Positions 35,153 through 43,612 of a stretch of DNA of 64,000 bases are shown in pieces (positions within the stretch are counted from its first letter, which is position 1; the number at the start of each line of letters is the position of its first letter). The notes beneath the pieces were generated by a model. The model saw nothing but the letters and a program-made list of their open reading frames with translations, was not told where the DNA came from and ran no database searches. A program made the position numbers and the translations under genes. This DNA comes from Pseudomonas massiliensis (GTDB lineage Bacteria > Pseudomonadota > Gammaproteobacteria > Pseudomonadales > Pseudomonadaceae): contig NZ_CCYK01000006.1 of assembly GCF_000826105.1 (NCBI RefSeq), positions 434,001 to 498,000 of the forward strand, given 5' to 3'.

Positions 35153-37900
35153 ATGATGAAGATGATGAGTTGCTGGCTGCTCGCCACGCTAGCAGGTGCC
35201 CTGTGTCTTTCTGCCCACGGCCAGGCCCTGGAATGGGACAAGCGCATAGTCGCAGGTGAACTGAGCAACGGCCTGCAGTACCGTCTGGTGCCACTGCCCA
35301 AGGCCGGCGGCCGGATAGAGGTGCACCTGACGGTGCGTGCCGGCTCCCTGGATGAAACCGCAAGCGAAATCGGGGTGGCGCACCTGGTCGAACACCTGGC
35401 CTTCTACAACCGCGACTCGCGCGGGCAGACTGTACGCGAGCGACTGCTCGGTGCGGGGTGGAAACAGGGCAGCCACTTCAATGCCGTGACCAATTACGAA
35501 CGTACCCAATACCGCCTCAGCCCACCCCAAGGCAATGTTCAGCTGGACCTGGCCCTGGAGACTCTGGCGCAGTTGGCCGGCCCCGCCACCTTCAGCGAGA
35601 CGGACCTGGCCAGCGAACGCCCCGTGGTGCTGGCAGAGTGGCGCGAAGGCCTGGGCACCTTCCAACGCATGAACGATCAACGCATCGCCAGCCAGCGCGG
35701 CGGCTCGGCTTATCCCCACCACCCCACCATCGGTAACGAAAAGGCGATCCAGACCGCCAGGCTGGCCTCGCTGTACGACTATCAACGACGCTGGTACCAC
35801 CCCAATAACATGCTCATCACACTCGTGGGGGATCTATCCCCGGAGATAGCGATCGCCGCTTTCGAGCGGCACTTCGGCGCACTGCCCAGGGCTGCGCTAC
35901 CCGCGAAGGGCGAGCGTGAACTGGCCCTGGATGACCAGCTCAAGGTCTACCGCCTGCAGGACAGCCAAAGCGGCAGCAACCAGGTCACGCTGCTCTACCG
36001 TTTGCGCACCCCGGCCAGTAGCGCAGCCACTGCCGATGGTCTGCGTGAACGCTTGATCGACCGGCTGACCGCCAAAGCCACGCTTCGCCTGCTGCAACAG
36101 GCACCCCGCGGCGAACATCTGAGCGCCTACAGCCTGCAAAAGATGCGCATCGGCCGCGACAGTACCGTAGTCGGTTTTGCCGCCACCCCTCGTGGCGCAC
36201 AGCACCCAGAGGCCTTGCGCCGGCTGTTGGGGGAAATCGAGCGGATCAGGCGTCATGGTTTTCCCAAGGCGCTGGTGGATGAACTCAAGCGCGACATCCG
36301 CCAGGTAGCCTTGGCCATGCAAGGCAACGAAAGGGACAAGGACCTTCGCGAATGGCTGATTCAGTTGGACGAAGCCGAGCGCCAGCACTTGCCACTGACT
36401 ACTCGCGAACAGCGCGCGCGGCTGAGCTTGCAAGCGCTGGACAGCATCGACCCGCCTACCCTGCAGGCTCGCTTGCGGGCGTGGACCGACGCAAAGGATC
36501 AGGTCGTGCAGATCACCGCCCCAACGGCCCTGGCCGTAACGCTGCCGAGCCCGGAGCGGATCGCCAAATGGCGCGCCCAGTGGCGAGACAGTCCCCTGTC
36601 GGCCACGAAGCTTGTCGCTGAAACGGCCATGGCCGAAGACCCGGATCTGACACCGAGCACAACCGAGGGCCGCATCGTGGAGCGCCAGACCTTCGCCAAG
36701 GAGCAGGTTGAACATTGGCGGTTAAGCAATGGCGACCGGCTGGTCTGGCTCAAGCGACCTGGCCCCGATGGACGCATCGCACTGCGGATAGACAGCCCCA
36801 GCAGCGCCGCCATGGCCACCAACCCGAGGCCGGCGCAACTGAGCCTAGAGCTGATGAGCCGCGTGCTCCCAGGCTGGGACGAACCCCGTACTCAGGCCTG
36901 GAAAACCAAACGCGCGCTGCAATCGAGCTGGCTGGTCGGGCCAGGGCGCATGGAGTTCCAGGCCAGCGCGCCAGTTGCCCACGTGGCCGACCTGCTCAGG
37001 TTCTATCACCATCAGCAAGCCAACCAGGATCTGCACCCTGCACTTCTACAAAGCACGCGCGAAGCCATGCAGCGCCAAGGGCAGCGTCCGGACAGCGTGA
37101 GCCGCCAACAGGCCGCAGCCTGGCTTAGCCTGGAACAGGCCACCACCGGGCCAACAGCGCCAGCGGACCTGACCCCCATCGCTATCGTGACCCCTTGGCG
37201 CCAACAGGCCGCGGTGCCGGTCACTTACTATGTCATGGGCCTGCTGCCTGAACACGAACTGGAGGCACTGGTGCGCCAGGAGCTGGCCAGCCTGGCTCGT
37301 GGCGAGGCCCTGGCCAGCGCCACGGCGTCCCCACTGCCCGCCCGCGCTGTGAAGACGCTCCCCATCGGCATCGAGCCCCGTGGGGACCTGAAGTGGGCCA
37401 GCTACCATCCGCTGCGCTGGGCGCCCGAAGATGCCGCCCAGATCGCCCTGCTCAGCGACCTGGCCCGCCGCCAGCTCAAGTCACGATTGCGTGATGAAGC
37501 CCGGGGCGTGTATAGCGTGGAGTTTTCCAGCACCCTGACCCCAGGCGCGGACCACGTGCACAGCCAACTCAGCCTGCGCACCGCGCCCAAGCAACTAGAC
37601 GAACTGGTGGCCCTGGCCGAACAGACCCTCCGGGAATTGCCACTAAGCCTTGAAGAAGAGACGGCCAGGCGCCTACGCGCCCAGTTGGCCCAGGATGAGC
37701 GAGCCCGCAGGGCTGACCCCGCCACCCAACTGGCCCGCTTGCAGCTATCGGAAAGACAGTACGGCGATCCGCGCTACCTGAGTACGCAGACGGCCTTGAG
37801 CGAGCATGTTTCGCTGGCGAGCCTGCAACGCCTGGCGCGTACCCTGATAGATAGCGAGCATAGCTTGCAGCTACGTACAGTCCCGGTACCGCAACCCTGA
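35153..37900 (+). CDS. Periplasmic M16-family zinc protease (PqqL/FusC-like)
   Basis: A 915-residue exported metalloprotease. The short signal MMKMMSCWLLATLAGALCLSAHG predicts a periplasmic enzyme. The inverted zinc motif HLVEH is intact (H77, E80, H81), and the third ligand is probably Glu162 in SERPVVLAEW. The length and four-repeat M16 build fit PqqL/FusC-type chambers that cut unfolded or small imported proteins. It is 11 bp downstream of the TonB receptor, so co-expressed. Known relatives paired with receptors (FusC with FusA; PqqL with YddB) process imported iron-protein cargo; that role is inferred here. The next gene is convergent. Confidence 0.88.
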   Translation: MMKMMSCWLLATLAGALCLSAHGQALEWDKRIVAGELSNGLQYRLVPLPKAGGRIEVHLTVRAGSLDETASEIGVAHLVEHLAFYNRDSRGQTVRERLLGAGWKQGSHFNAVTNYERTQYRLSPPQGNVQLDLALETLAQLAGPATFSETDLASERPVVLAEWREGLGTFQRMNDQRIASQRGGSAYPHHPTIGNEKAIQTARLASLYDYQRRWYHPNNMLITLVGDLSPEIAIAAFERHFGALPRAALPAKGERELALDDQLKVYRLQDSQSGSNQVTLLYRLRTPASSAATADGLRERLIDRLTAKATLRLLQQAPRGEHLSAYSLQKMRIGRDSTVVGFAATPRGAQHPEALRRLLGEIERIRRHGFPKALVDELKRDIRQVALAMQGNERDKDLREWLIQLDEAERQHLPLTTREQRARLSLQALDSIDPPTLQARLRAWTDAKDQVVQITAPTALAVTLPSPERIAKWRAQWRDSPLSATKLVAETAMAEDPDLTPSTTEGRIVERQTFAKEQVEHWRLSNGDRLVWLKRPGPDGRIALRIDSPSSAAMATNPRPAQLSLELMSRVLPGWDEPRTQAWKTKRALQSSWLVGPGRMEFQASAPVAHVADLLRFYHHQQANQDLHPALLQSTREAMQRQGQRPDSVSRQQAAAWLSLEQATTGPTAPADLTPIAIVTPWRQQAAVPVTYYVMGLLPEHELEALVRQELASLARGEALASATASPLPARAVKTLPIGIEPRGDLKWASYHPLRWAPEDAAQIALLSDLARRQLKSRLRDEARGVYSVEFSSTLTPGADHVHSQLSLRTAPKQLDELVALAEQTLRELPLSLEEETARRLRAQLAQDERARRADPATQLARLQLSERQYGDPRYLSTQTALSEHVSLASLQRLARTLIDSEHSLQLRTVPVPQP

Positions 37901-37923
37901 CCTTCTACTATCAGCCTCTATAA

Positions 37924-37954
37924 CGCCTGTTCCCCAGCTGGCGCTGGGTCCCAC
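37924..37954. repeat. 31 bp intergenic repeat, copy 1
   Basis: It matches 38012-38042 at 27 of 31 positions. It contains the perfect inverted repeat CCCAGC-TGGC-GCTGGG and lies between convergent gene ends, so it may act as a bidirectional terminator or a REP-like element. Confidence 0.6.
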
Positions 37955-38011
37955 AGGGCATGCAAAGTCCCGTTGGAGGTAGCGAAGCTGTCGAATGGCA
38001 GGGTCTGTAAA

Positions 38012-38042
38012 CGCCCGTTCCCCGGTTGGCGCTGGGCCCCAC
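38012..38042. repeat. 31 bp intergenic repeat, copy 2
   Basis: Second copy, 88 bp downstream of the first in the same orientation. Two changes spoil part of the hairpin. The two copies fill the gap between the protease and ABC-exporter genes. Confidence 0.6.
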
Positions 38043-38061
38043 GGCGACGAATGCGCCCTGC

Positions 38062-39819
38062 CTACAGCTGAGGCATCGCCTGTGCGCGCCACAGGCTTTC
38101 ATAGAGGCCGCCAGCGCTGCGTAGCTCATCCGGGGGGCCGTCTTCGACCACGCTGCCGTCCTGCATCACCAGCACACGGTCGAAACTGGCGATGGTGGCC
38201 AAGCGGTGGGCGACCGCGAGCACGGTCCGGCCTTGCATCAGGTCGTTCAACGCGGCCTGGATCACCGCTTCGGAGCGCGAATCCAGGGCGGCGGTGGCTT
38301 CGTCGAGAATCAGGATGCGGGCGTTCTTCAAGAATGCCCGAGCGATGCCCAGGCGCTGGCGCTGCCCCCCAGACAACATCACGCCCCGTTCCCCTACCTG
38401 AGTGTCATAGCCCTTGGGCAGCTGTTCGATGAAATCATGGCAATAGGCGCTGCGCGCGGCGGCGATCACTTCCTCGCGGGTGGCCTCGGGACGGCCGTAA
38501 AGAATGTTTTCGTATATGGTGCGATTGAACAGCGCCGGTTCCTGGGGTACCACGGCGATCTGCCGGCGCAGGCTGTCCTGGCTGATTTCGCGCACGTCTC
38601 GGCCGTCAATGCGGATCGCGCCCTCGGTTACGTCATCGAGCCGCTGCAGCAATCCGATCAAGGTGGATTTGCCCGCTCCGGAGGGGCCGACGATACCTAC
38701 CCGCTGGCCAGGCTCGATGCGTAGATCCAACTGGCGCAGCACCGTCCCTCCGCCCTGATAGGTGTAGGTGACCTGGGACACCTCGATGGCACCCTGTTGC
38801 ACAGGCCAGTCCGCGTCATGGTCAGGCAAGGCGTGAGGCTGAGCGATGATCTGCAGGGTTTCACCGATGGCCCCCATGTGCTGGCTGGTGTCGACCAATG
38901 CCAGGGCCAGGTCGCGAGAGCCGTGCAGAATACGGAAAGTCAGCGCGCTGACCATGACCACATCGCCCGCAGTTACGCCACCCTGGGTCCACAAGGCGAT
39001 GGCCCATGCGAGCATGCCGCCGGCCATCAGCGCCAGGCAAAGGTCATGCAACACCCTGGCTTTTTCCAGGTACAGCCAGCTGCGCCGCTGGGCCTGGGCT
39101 TCGGCCTGAATTTTTTCATCCAGCCGGCGTCGCTCACGCTCCCTGGCGGAAAATGCCTTGATGGTCCAGACATTGTTGACCAGATCCACCAGTTCGCCGC
39201 CAACCACGGCGGCCTGGGCCGCGAAGTGCTGGTGCTTGCTACGCCCGCGGATACCGAAGAAAGTGATGATGGCTGCCACCATTGCCACCGAAACCACCAG
39301 CGCCGCGGCCATTTCCAGGCGCACCGTGGCCAGCACCACCACCGCGCCGATGAAGTCCACGCACGGTGGCGTGATCTTCCAGATCAGCGCGCCGTACACG
39401 GCACCGGCGGCCGAGCCTGTGGCCGAGATCCGTGCTCCGAGGGCGCCAGCATAGTGCTCCGTGAAATAGCGCATGGGGTGGCCGGTCAGGTGGCTGAACA
39501 GGTCCACCCGCATGTCCGCGCAACTGGCTACCACCGTGCGGCAACCCAGCCAGCCGCCCAGGCGCCAGAACACGTTTTCCACGGCGATCAAGGCAATGAA
39601 CAGGAAGAACGGCAGCCACACACCAGCATCGCCACGGTGATTGTCGTTCATGCTGTCCACCAGCAGCTTCATGCCGTATTGCACAGCCACCGCGCAGCTG
39701 GCCCCGCCGATGATAAAGCTGGCTACTCCGGCATAGGCGCCAGGGCGTCTTCGCACATAAGACCAGAGGAAGCCGGCGGCGGTGGGCGGGGGCGTTGTAC
39801 TGCCACCCGCCGATTTCAT
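38062..39819 (-). CDS. ABC exporter, fused permease-ATPase half-transporter
   Basis: A 585-residue type-I-exporter-fold protein (MsbA/lipid-glycan exporter build): six TM helices at about 25-310, then an ATPase with Walker A GPSGAGKST, Q-loop VVPQEPALF, signature LSGGQRQRLG, Walker B ILILDEATAALD and switch His in AVAHRLATI. It should act as a homodimer. Its start overlaps the glycosidase stop by 4 bp (ATGA), so it is the last gene of the glf operon and is likely to export a lipid-linked or soluble glycan product. It converges with the protease gene. Confidence 0.9.
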   Translation of the reverse strand: MKSAGGSTTPPPTAAGFLWSYVRRRPGAYAGVASFIIGGASCAVAVQYGMKLLVDSMNDNHRGDAGVWLPFFLFIALIAVENVFWRLGGWLGCRTVVASCADMRVDLFSHLTGHPMRYFTEHYAGALGARISATGSAAGAVYGALIWKITPPCVDFIGAVVVLATVRLEMAAALVVSVAMVAAIITFFGIRGRSKHQHFAAQAAVVGGELVDLVNNVWTIKAFSARERERRRLDEKIQAEAQAQRRSWLYLEKARVLHDLCLALMAGGMLAWAIALWTQGGVTAGDVVMVSALTFRILHGSRDLALALVDTSQHMGAIGETLQIIAQPHALPDHDADWPVQQGAIEVSQVTYTYQGGGTVLRQLDLRIEPGQRVGIVGPSGAGKSTLIGLLQRLDDVTEGAIRIDGRDVREISQDSLRRQIAVVPQEPALFNRTIYENILYGRPEATREEVIAAARSAYCHDFIEQLPKGYDTQVGERGVMLSGGQRQRLGIARAFLKNARILILDEATAALDSRSEAVIQAALNDLMQGRTVLAVAHRLATIASFDRVLVMQDGSVVEDGPPDELRSAGGLYESLWRAQAMPQL

Positions 39820-40970
39820 GCCGATACCCGCTGACCGTGCAGCCCGGCTGGCAGGCGGTCCCCGATACGTTCGGCCAACCGTTTCAGGGCTTGCCGCGTG
39901 CCGGCATGGACCGGGCGGCAGCCCTGGGCGTCAGGGAAGCCCAGCAAACCGGTGTGGCAATGGCGGTCGTCGTCCCAGCCGGGGTAATCTAGTACCGGAT
40001 AAAGACACAGCCCCTCCAGCGGCACCCCGGCGGCCAAGGCCTGGTCCACCTGCTCGCCCATGTAGTCCAGCCAGGGTTCACGGCCGTCGCCTTCGGCCCC
40101 GGTTTCGGTGATGATCATGGGCCGACCATAGCGCAAGTGCGCTTCCTTGAGCATTGCCAGAAAGGGTCGGTAGTCCGGGTGTCCGCGCGGGATCTGTGCT
40201 CCACCCAGGTACCACTGGTTATGCGGGTAGAAATTCAGCCCGAGGATATCCAAGTACTCTTCGCGCCCGCCCAGGCCTGGCCATGCGCGACCGCTGAGTA
40301 GATCCCAGGCCTCGAACTGCGCCTGGCGATAGTTTTCCGCACCCTCGCCATCCTGCGGTCGATCAGGCGCAGGCACCACGTTGATCAGCGGGTCGGCCTG
40401 AACAAAGCGCGCCCGAGGGTCCACGGCGCGAATCGCTTCGATGGCCGCGATGCTGGCGCGCACGAGCTGATGCTTGAGCTCCATGCCGCGCCGCTCGCGG
40501 CTGGGGTTGAAGTACGAGACGTCGCCCCCGGCCCAGGCCCAGAAAGAGATTTCGTTGATCGGGCAGTAGAACGGCACGCTATCGCTACGCTCGCGCACAT
40601 GCTGGGCAGCCGCGCCGGCAAAACGGGCGAAGCGTTCGACGAAGGCCGGCTGCCAGATGTCCAGGTCATCAGGGTAGCCGTAGTGGCAGATGTCCCAGAT
40701 CACCTGGGTGCCCGTACGCTCGGCCGCGTCGAGCAACAGGTCGAAACTGCTCCAGTCGTACAGGCCGGGGCGCTGTTCGATCAGGTGCCAGCGCAGGCCG
40801 TCACGCACCGTGGCGATGCCTTCCGTCCGCAGAGCCAGGTAGTCCGCCTCAGCGTGCCGGGCATGGCCGGTACTGGCCAGCAGGTCGAGCCTGCGCCCAT
40901 CGGCGCGGCGGCAACTGGAGCACTCGAACCCGCCCATGACGAAGCTGGCCAGCAGCTCAGGCCTGTGCAT
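39816..40970 (-). CDS. Clan GH-A glycoside hydrolase, GH1-like
   Basis: A 384-residue cytoplasmic (no signal peptide) TIM-barrel glycosidase of the beta-glucosidase/beta-galactosidase type. The acid/base Glu is in PINEISFWAW (about 140) and the nucleophile Glu in MIITETGAEG (about 290), the spacing expected for clan GH-A. It is shorter than classical GH1 enzymes (~450). The ATG at 40970 has GGAGG 6 nt upstream, and it overlaps the glf stop by 14 bp. A role in trimming or building a galactose-containing glycan is inferred from the operon. Confidence 0.78.
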   Translation of the reverse strand: MHRPELLASFVMGGFECSSCRRADGRRLDLLASTGHARHAEADYLALRTEGIATVRDGLRWHLIEQRPGLYDWSSFDLLLDAAERTGTQVIWDICHYGYPDDLDIWQPAFVERFARFAGAAAQHVRERSDSVPFYCPINEISFWAWAGGDVSYFNPSRERRGMELKHQLVRASIAAIEAIRAVDPRARFVQADPLINVVPAPDRPQDGEGAENYRQAQFEAWDLLSGRAWPGLGGREEYLDILGLNFYPHNQWYLGGAQIPRGHPDYRPFLAMLKEAHLRYGRPMIITETGAEGDGREPWLDYMGEQVDQALAAGVPLEGLCLYPVLDYPGWDDDRHCHTGLLGFPDAQGCRPVHAGTRQALKRLAERIGDRLPAGLHGQRVSA

Positions 40971-42180
40971 AGGGGGCCTCCGCCGAACCGCCCTGCTCCG
41001 CTTCTTCGATGCGCTGGTACAGCGCCAATGCCTGCCCTACGACCTGGTCCATGTTGTAGTACTTGTAGGTGCCCAGCCTGCCGAGGAAGGTCACCCCCGG
41101 GGTGCGATCAGCCAGCGCCTTATAGCGCTGATACAGCTCGGCGTTCTCGGCGGCAGGCACGGGGTAGTAAGGGTCCCCTTCAGCGCTGGGGTATTCGTAG
41201 GTGATGCTGGTATGAGGATGTTCCTGGCCGGTAAGGTGCTTATACTCGGTGATCCGCGTATAGGGCACTTCCTCGCTGGGGTAGTTGACCACCGACACAG
41301 CCTGGAACCGAGCCTGGGGCAGGCTGCGGTGCTCGAAGCGCAGGGAACGGTAAGGCAGCTTGCCCAGCTTGAAGCCGAAATACTCATCCACCGGCCCGCA
41401 GTACACCAGGTGCCCACGGGGCAGGCGCTGGTCGACCACGGCGAAGTCGGTGCCCAGCAGGATGTCGATATTGGGATGGTCGAGCATGCGTTCGAACATC
41501 GCGCTGTAGCCGTTCTTCGGCATGATCTGGAAGGTATCCCCGAAATAGCGGTCGTCCGTGTTGGTGCGGGTAGGCACCCGCGCCGTCACGGAGCGATCCA
41601 GTTCGGAAGGGTCCCGCCCCCATTGCTTGCGGGTGTAGCCGCGGAAGAACAGCTCATACAGCTCACGGCCTACCTGGCTGACCACCACATCTTCGGAAGT
41701 GCGGACAGGGTCCACCGGCTCGGCGCGCTCGGCCAGGAAGGCCTGGGCGCCGGCTTCGTCCAGCTCCAGGCCGTAGAGCGTGTTCAGGGTAGTGAGGTTG
41801 ATGGGCACCGGCACTTGCTGGCCGCGCACCTCGGCCAGCACCCGGTGCTCATAAGGCCGCCACTCGGTGAAGCGAGAGAGGTAGTCGACGATGCGTTGGG
41901 CGTTGGTATGGAAGATGTGGGGGCCATAGCGATGCACCAGCACGCCGCTCTCGTCCAGATGATCGTAGGCGTTGCCACCGATATGCGCGCGGCGGTCGAC
42001 CAACAGCACACGCTTGCCCAGCCCGGCGGCCAACCGCTCGGCCAGTACGCTACCGGCGAAGCCCGCTCCCACGATCAGGTAGTCGTAGAAAGGGGTGCCT
42101 TGCGGCTCACCATGGGCGCCCCCATGAATGGCCGGCGTGTTGGCACGCTCAAGCGCTTGTTCCAGGCTTATCGCAGGCAT
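40957..42180 (-). CDS. glf: UDP-galactopyranose mutase
   Basis: A 407-residue flavoenzyme that converts UDP-galactopyranose to UDP-galactofuranose. The N-terminal Rossmann motif is YLIVGAGFAGSVLAERL with LLVDRRAHIGGNAYD. The mutase signatures are HIFHTN, YTRKQWGRDP, RVPTRTNTDDRYF, MPKNGYSAMFERML, and the UDP-binding Arg region YTRITEYKHL. An extra ~30-residue N-terminal extension precedes the FAD motif. It overlaps the glycosyltransferase gene by 13 bp and the glycosidase by 14 bp. With the divergent galE-type gene it completes a route from UDP-glucose to UDP-Galf. Confidence 0.95.
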   Translation of the reverse strand: MPAISLEQALERANTPAIHGGAHGEPQGTPFYDYLIVGAGFAGSVLAERLAAGLGKRVLLVDRRAHIGGNAYDHLDESGVLVHRYGPHIFHTNAQRIVDYLSRFTEWRPYEHRVLAEVRGQQVPVPINLTTLNTLYGLELDEAGAQAFLAERAEPVDPVRTSEDVVVSQVGRELYELFFRGYTRKQWGRDPSELDRSVTARVPTRTNTDDRYFGDTFQIMPKNGYSAMFERMLDHPNIDILLGTDFAVVDQRLPRGHLVYCGPVDEYFGFKLGKLPYRSLRFEHRSLPQARFQAVSVVNYPSEEVPYTRITEYKHLTGQEHPHTSITYEYPSAEGDPYYPVPAAENAELYQRYKALADRTPGVTFLGRLGTYKYYNMDQVVGQALALYQRIEEAEQGGSAEAPYAQA

Positions 42181-43343
42181 TGGATCTGCTCCATCATGGC
42201 ATTCCAGGTGTTGTCCCAGGACATGCCCCGCAGGGCTTGGTCGGCGTGGCGTAGCAGTTCGGCGCGATCCTGACCCTGGACCAGGGCGCGCTCCACGGCC
42301 GCGATGAACTGTTCTGGCGTTTCGGCGATATGCACCACGGCACTCTCACCGTAGGTACGCACCACATCGGTGATGGGGGTGGACACCACCGGGCAACCGC
42401 CGGCCAGGTATTCGGGGGTCTTAGTGGGGCTGATGAAACGGGTGGCCTCGTTCCGCGCGAAGGGCATCAGCGCCACGTCCCAGCCAGCCAGGTAGGCCGG
42501 CAGCTCGTCATACCCCTTGCCACCCAGGTAGTGGATATTGGGCAAGCGCGGCAGGCTGGCGGGGTCGATCTTCACCACCGGCCCCACCAGCACGATCTGC
42601 CAGTCGGGGCGCTGACGTGCCACGGCTTCCACCAGAGGCACATCGAAGCGTTCGTCGATGACCCCGAAAAAGCCCAGGCGCGGGCGGGCAATGCCAGCCT
42701 GGTCCGCCGGCTCGGCCAGACCCTCACGGGCCGCGCCGAAGTGTGCGATGTCCACGCTGCTAGGCATGGCGTGGGCATTGGCATGCTGGCTGCGCTTGGC
42801 TTCCCAGATGCTCACGCCCCCGGTGAAGACCACGCCTGCGCGGGCCAGCAGTTGCTTTTCGCGCTCCAGCAACTCGGGCGGCGCGCCCTTGAACGCAGAC
42901 AACTCGTCCATGCAGTCGTAGATGGTGACCTTGGGCCGCAGATGGTCGCTGAAACCCAGGCTCATGGGGGTGAAATACCACAGCAGCAACTCAGGGTGAG
43001 GGTTGTCCCGCAGGTAGCCATCGAGCACCTCGCGCAGCGCGGCCTCGGTGGCGGCAAAGTCCAGCCCATGCGGTACCCGAGGCGTGACTACGGTCACACC
43101 GTTGCCCTGTGGATAGACCTCCAGGTACGGCGTATCGGTGTCGACGGGTATGGGCTCTTCGAAGAACAGCACGTCGAAGCGACGGGCCATGCGCGACATC
43201 AGGTGCTGGGGCCGTTGATACACGAATCCCCAACGTAGATGGGAAAGGCAGACCAGCAGCGGTCGCGCGGTGGGGTTCGGAGCCAGACCAGGGGCGCGTG
43301 TTTCGGCGACCGCGGCTAAAGGTTGCTGGGACGGGACGTTCAT
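42168..43343 (-). CDS. Glycosyltransferase, GT-B fold (group 1 type)
   Basis: A 391-residue GT-B-like glycosyltransferase without membrane helices. The N-lobe starts LLVCLSHLRWGFVYQRPQHL, a pattern common in cytosolic transferases of exopolysaccharide loci. The C-lobe carries RLGFFGVIDERFD, LVGPVVKID and the donor-phosphate/nucleotide motif FISPTKTPEYLAGGCPVVSTP. First gene of the operon; an AAGGAAG ribosome site lies ~10 nt before the ATG at 43343. With glf directly after it, it may use UDP-Galf or place a galactose-containing sugar (inference). Confidence 0.85.
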   Translation of the reverse strand: MNVPSQQPLAAVAETRAPGLAPNPTARPLLVCLSHLRWGFVYQRPQHLMSRMARRFDVLFFEEPIPVDTDTPYLEVYPQGNGVTVVTPRVPHGLDFAATEAALREVLDGYLRDNPHPELLLWYFTPMSLGFSDHLRPKVTIYDCMDELSAFKGAPPELLEREKQLLARAGVVFTGGVSIWEAKRSQHANAHAMPSSVDIAHFGAAREGLAEPADQAGIARPRLGFFGVIDERFDVPLVEAVARQRPDWQIVLVGPVVKIDPASLPRLPNIHYLGGKGYDELPAYLAGWDVALMPFARNEATRFISPTKTPEYLAGGCPVVSTPITDVVRTYGESAVVHIAETPEQFIAAVERALVQGQDRAELLRHADQALRGMSWDNTWNAMMEQIQCLR

Positions 43344-43612
43344 GACCAGAGCTTCCTTGTGTTGTCAGCAGGTAGGGCGACTCCACTACGTTCCCGAAGG
43401 ATCTCGAGCCGACGTAAGCACAGGTATGGATGCCCTGCTCCCCTTCGTCGTTCAGCACCGCCGTCATGCGAAGCGACGAACGACACGACCGCTCGCGTTT
43501 TAGGTTGAACTGTCTTGCCCTGTCTCGCTTCCGTAATTCAATACGCAAGCTGTGCGTGTGCTCATTGGCACGCCCGGCCACCGATCACGAACGCTTGGGA
43601 AAGGGACGGCCG

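Noticed and set aside
37924..38042. Repeats as a CRISPR array
   Set aside because: Only two imperfect copies with an 57 bp interval and no cas genes; not an array.
38062..39819. ABC transporter as a FusD-like partner of the receptor/protease locus
   Set aside because: It is on the opposite strand, ends towards the protease, and is translationally coupled to the glycosidase/glf operon.
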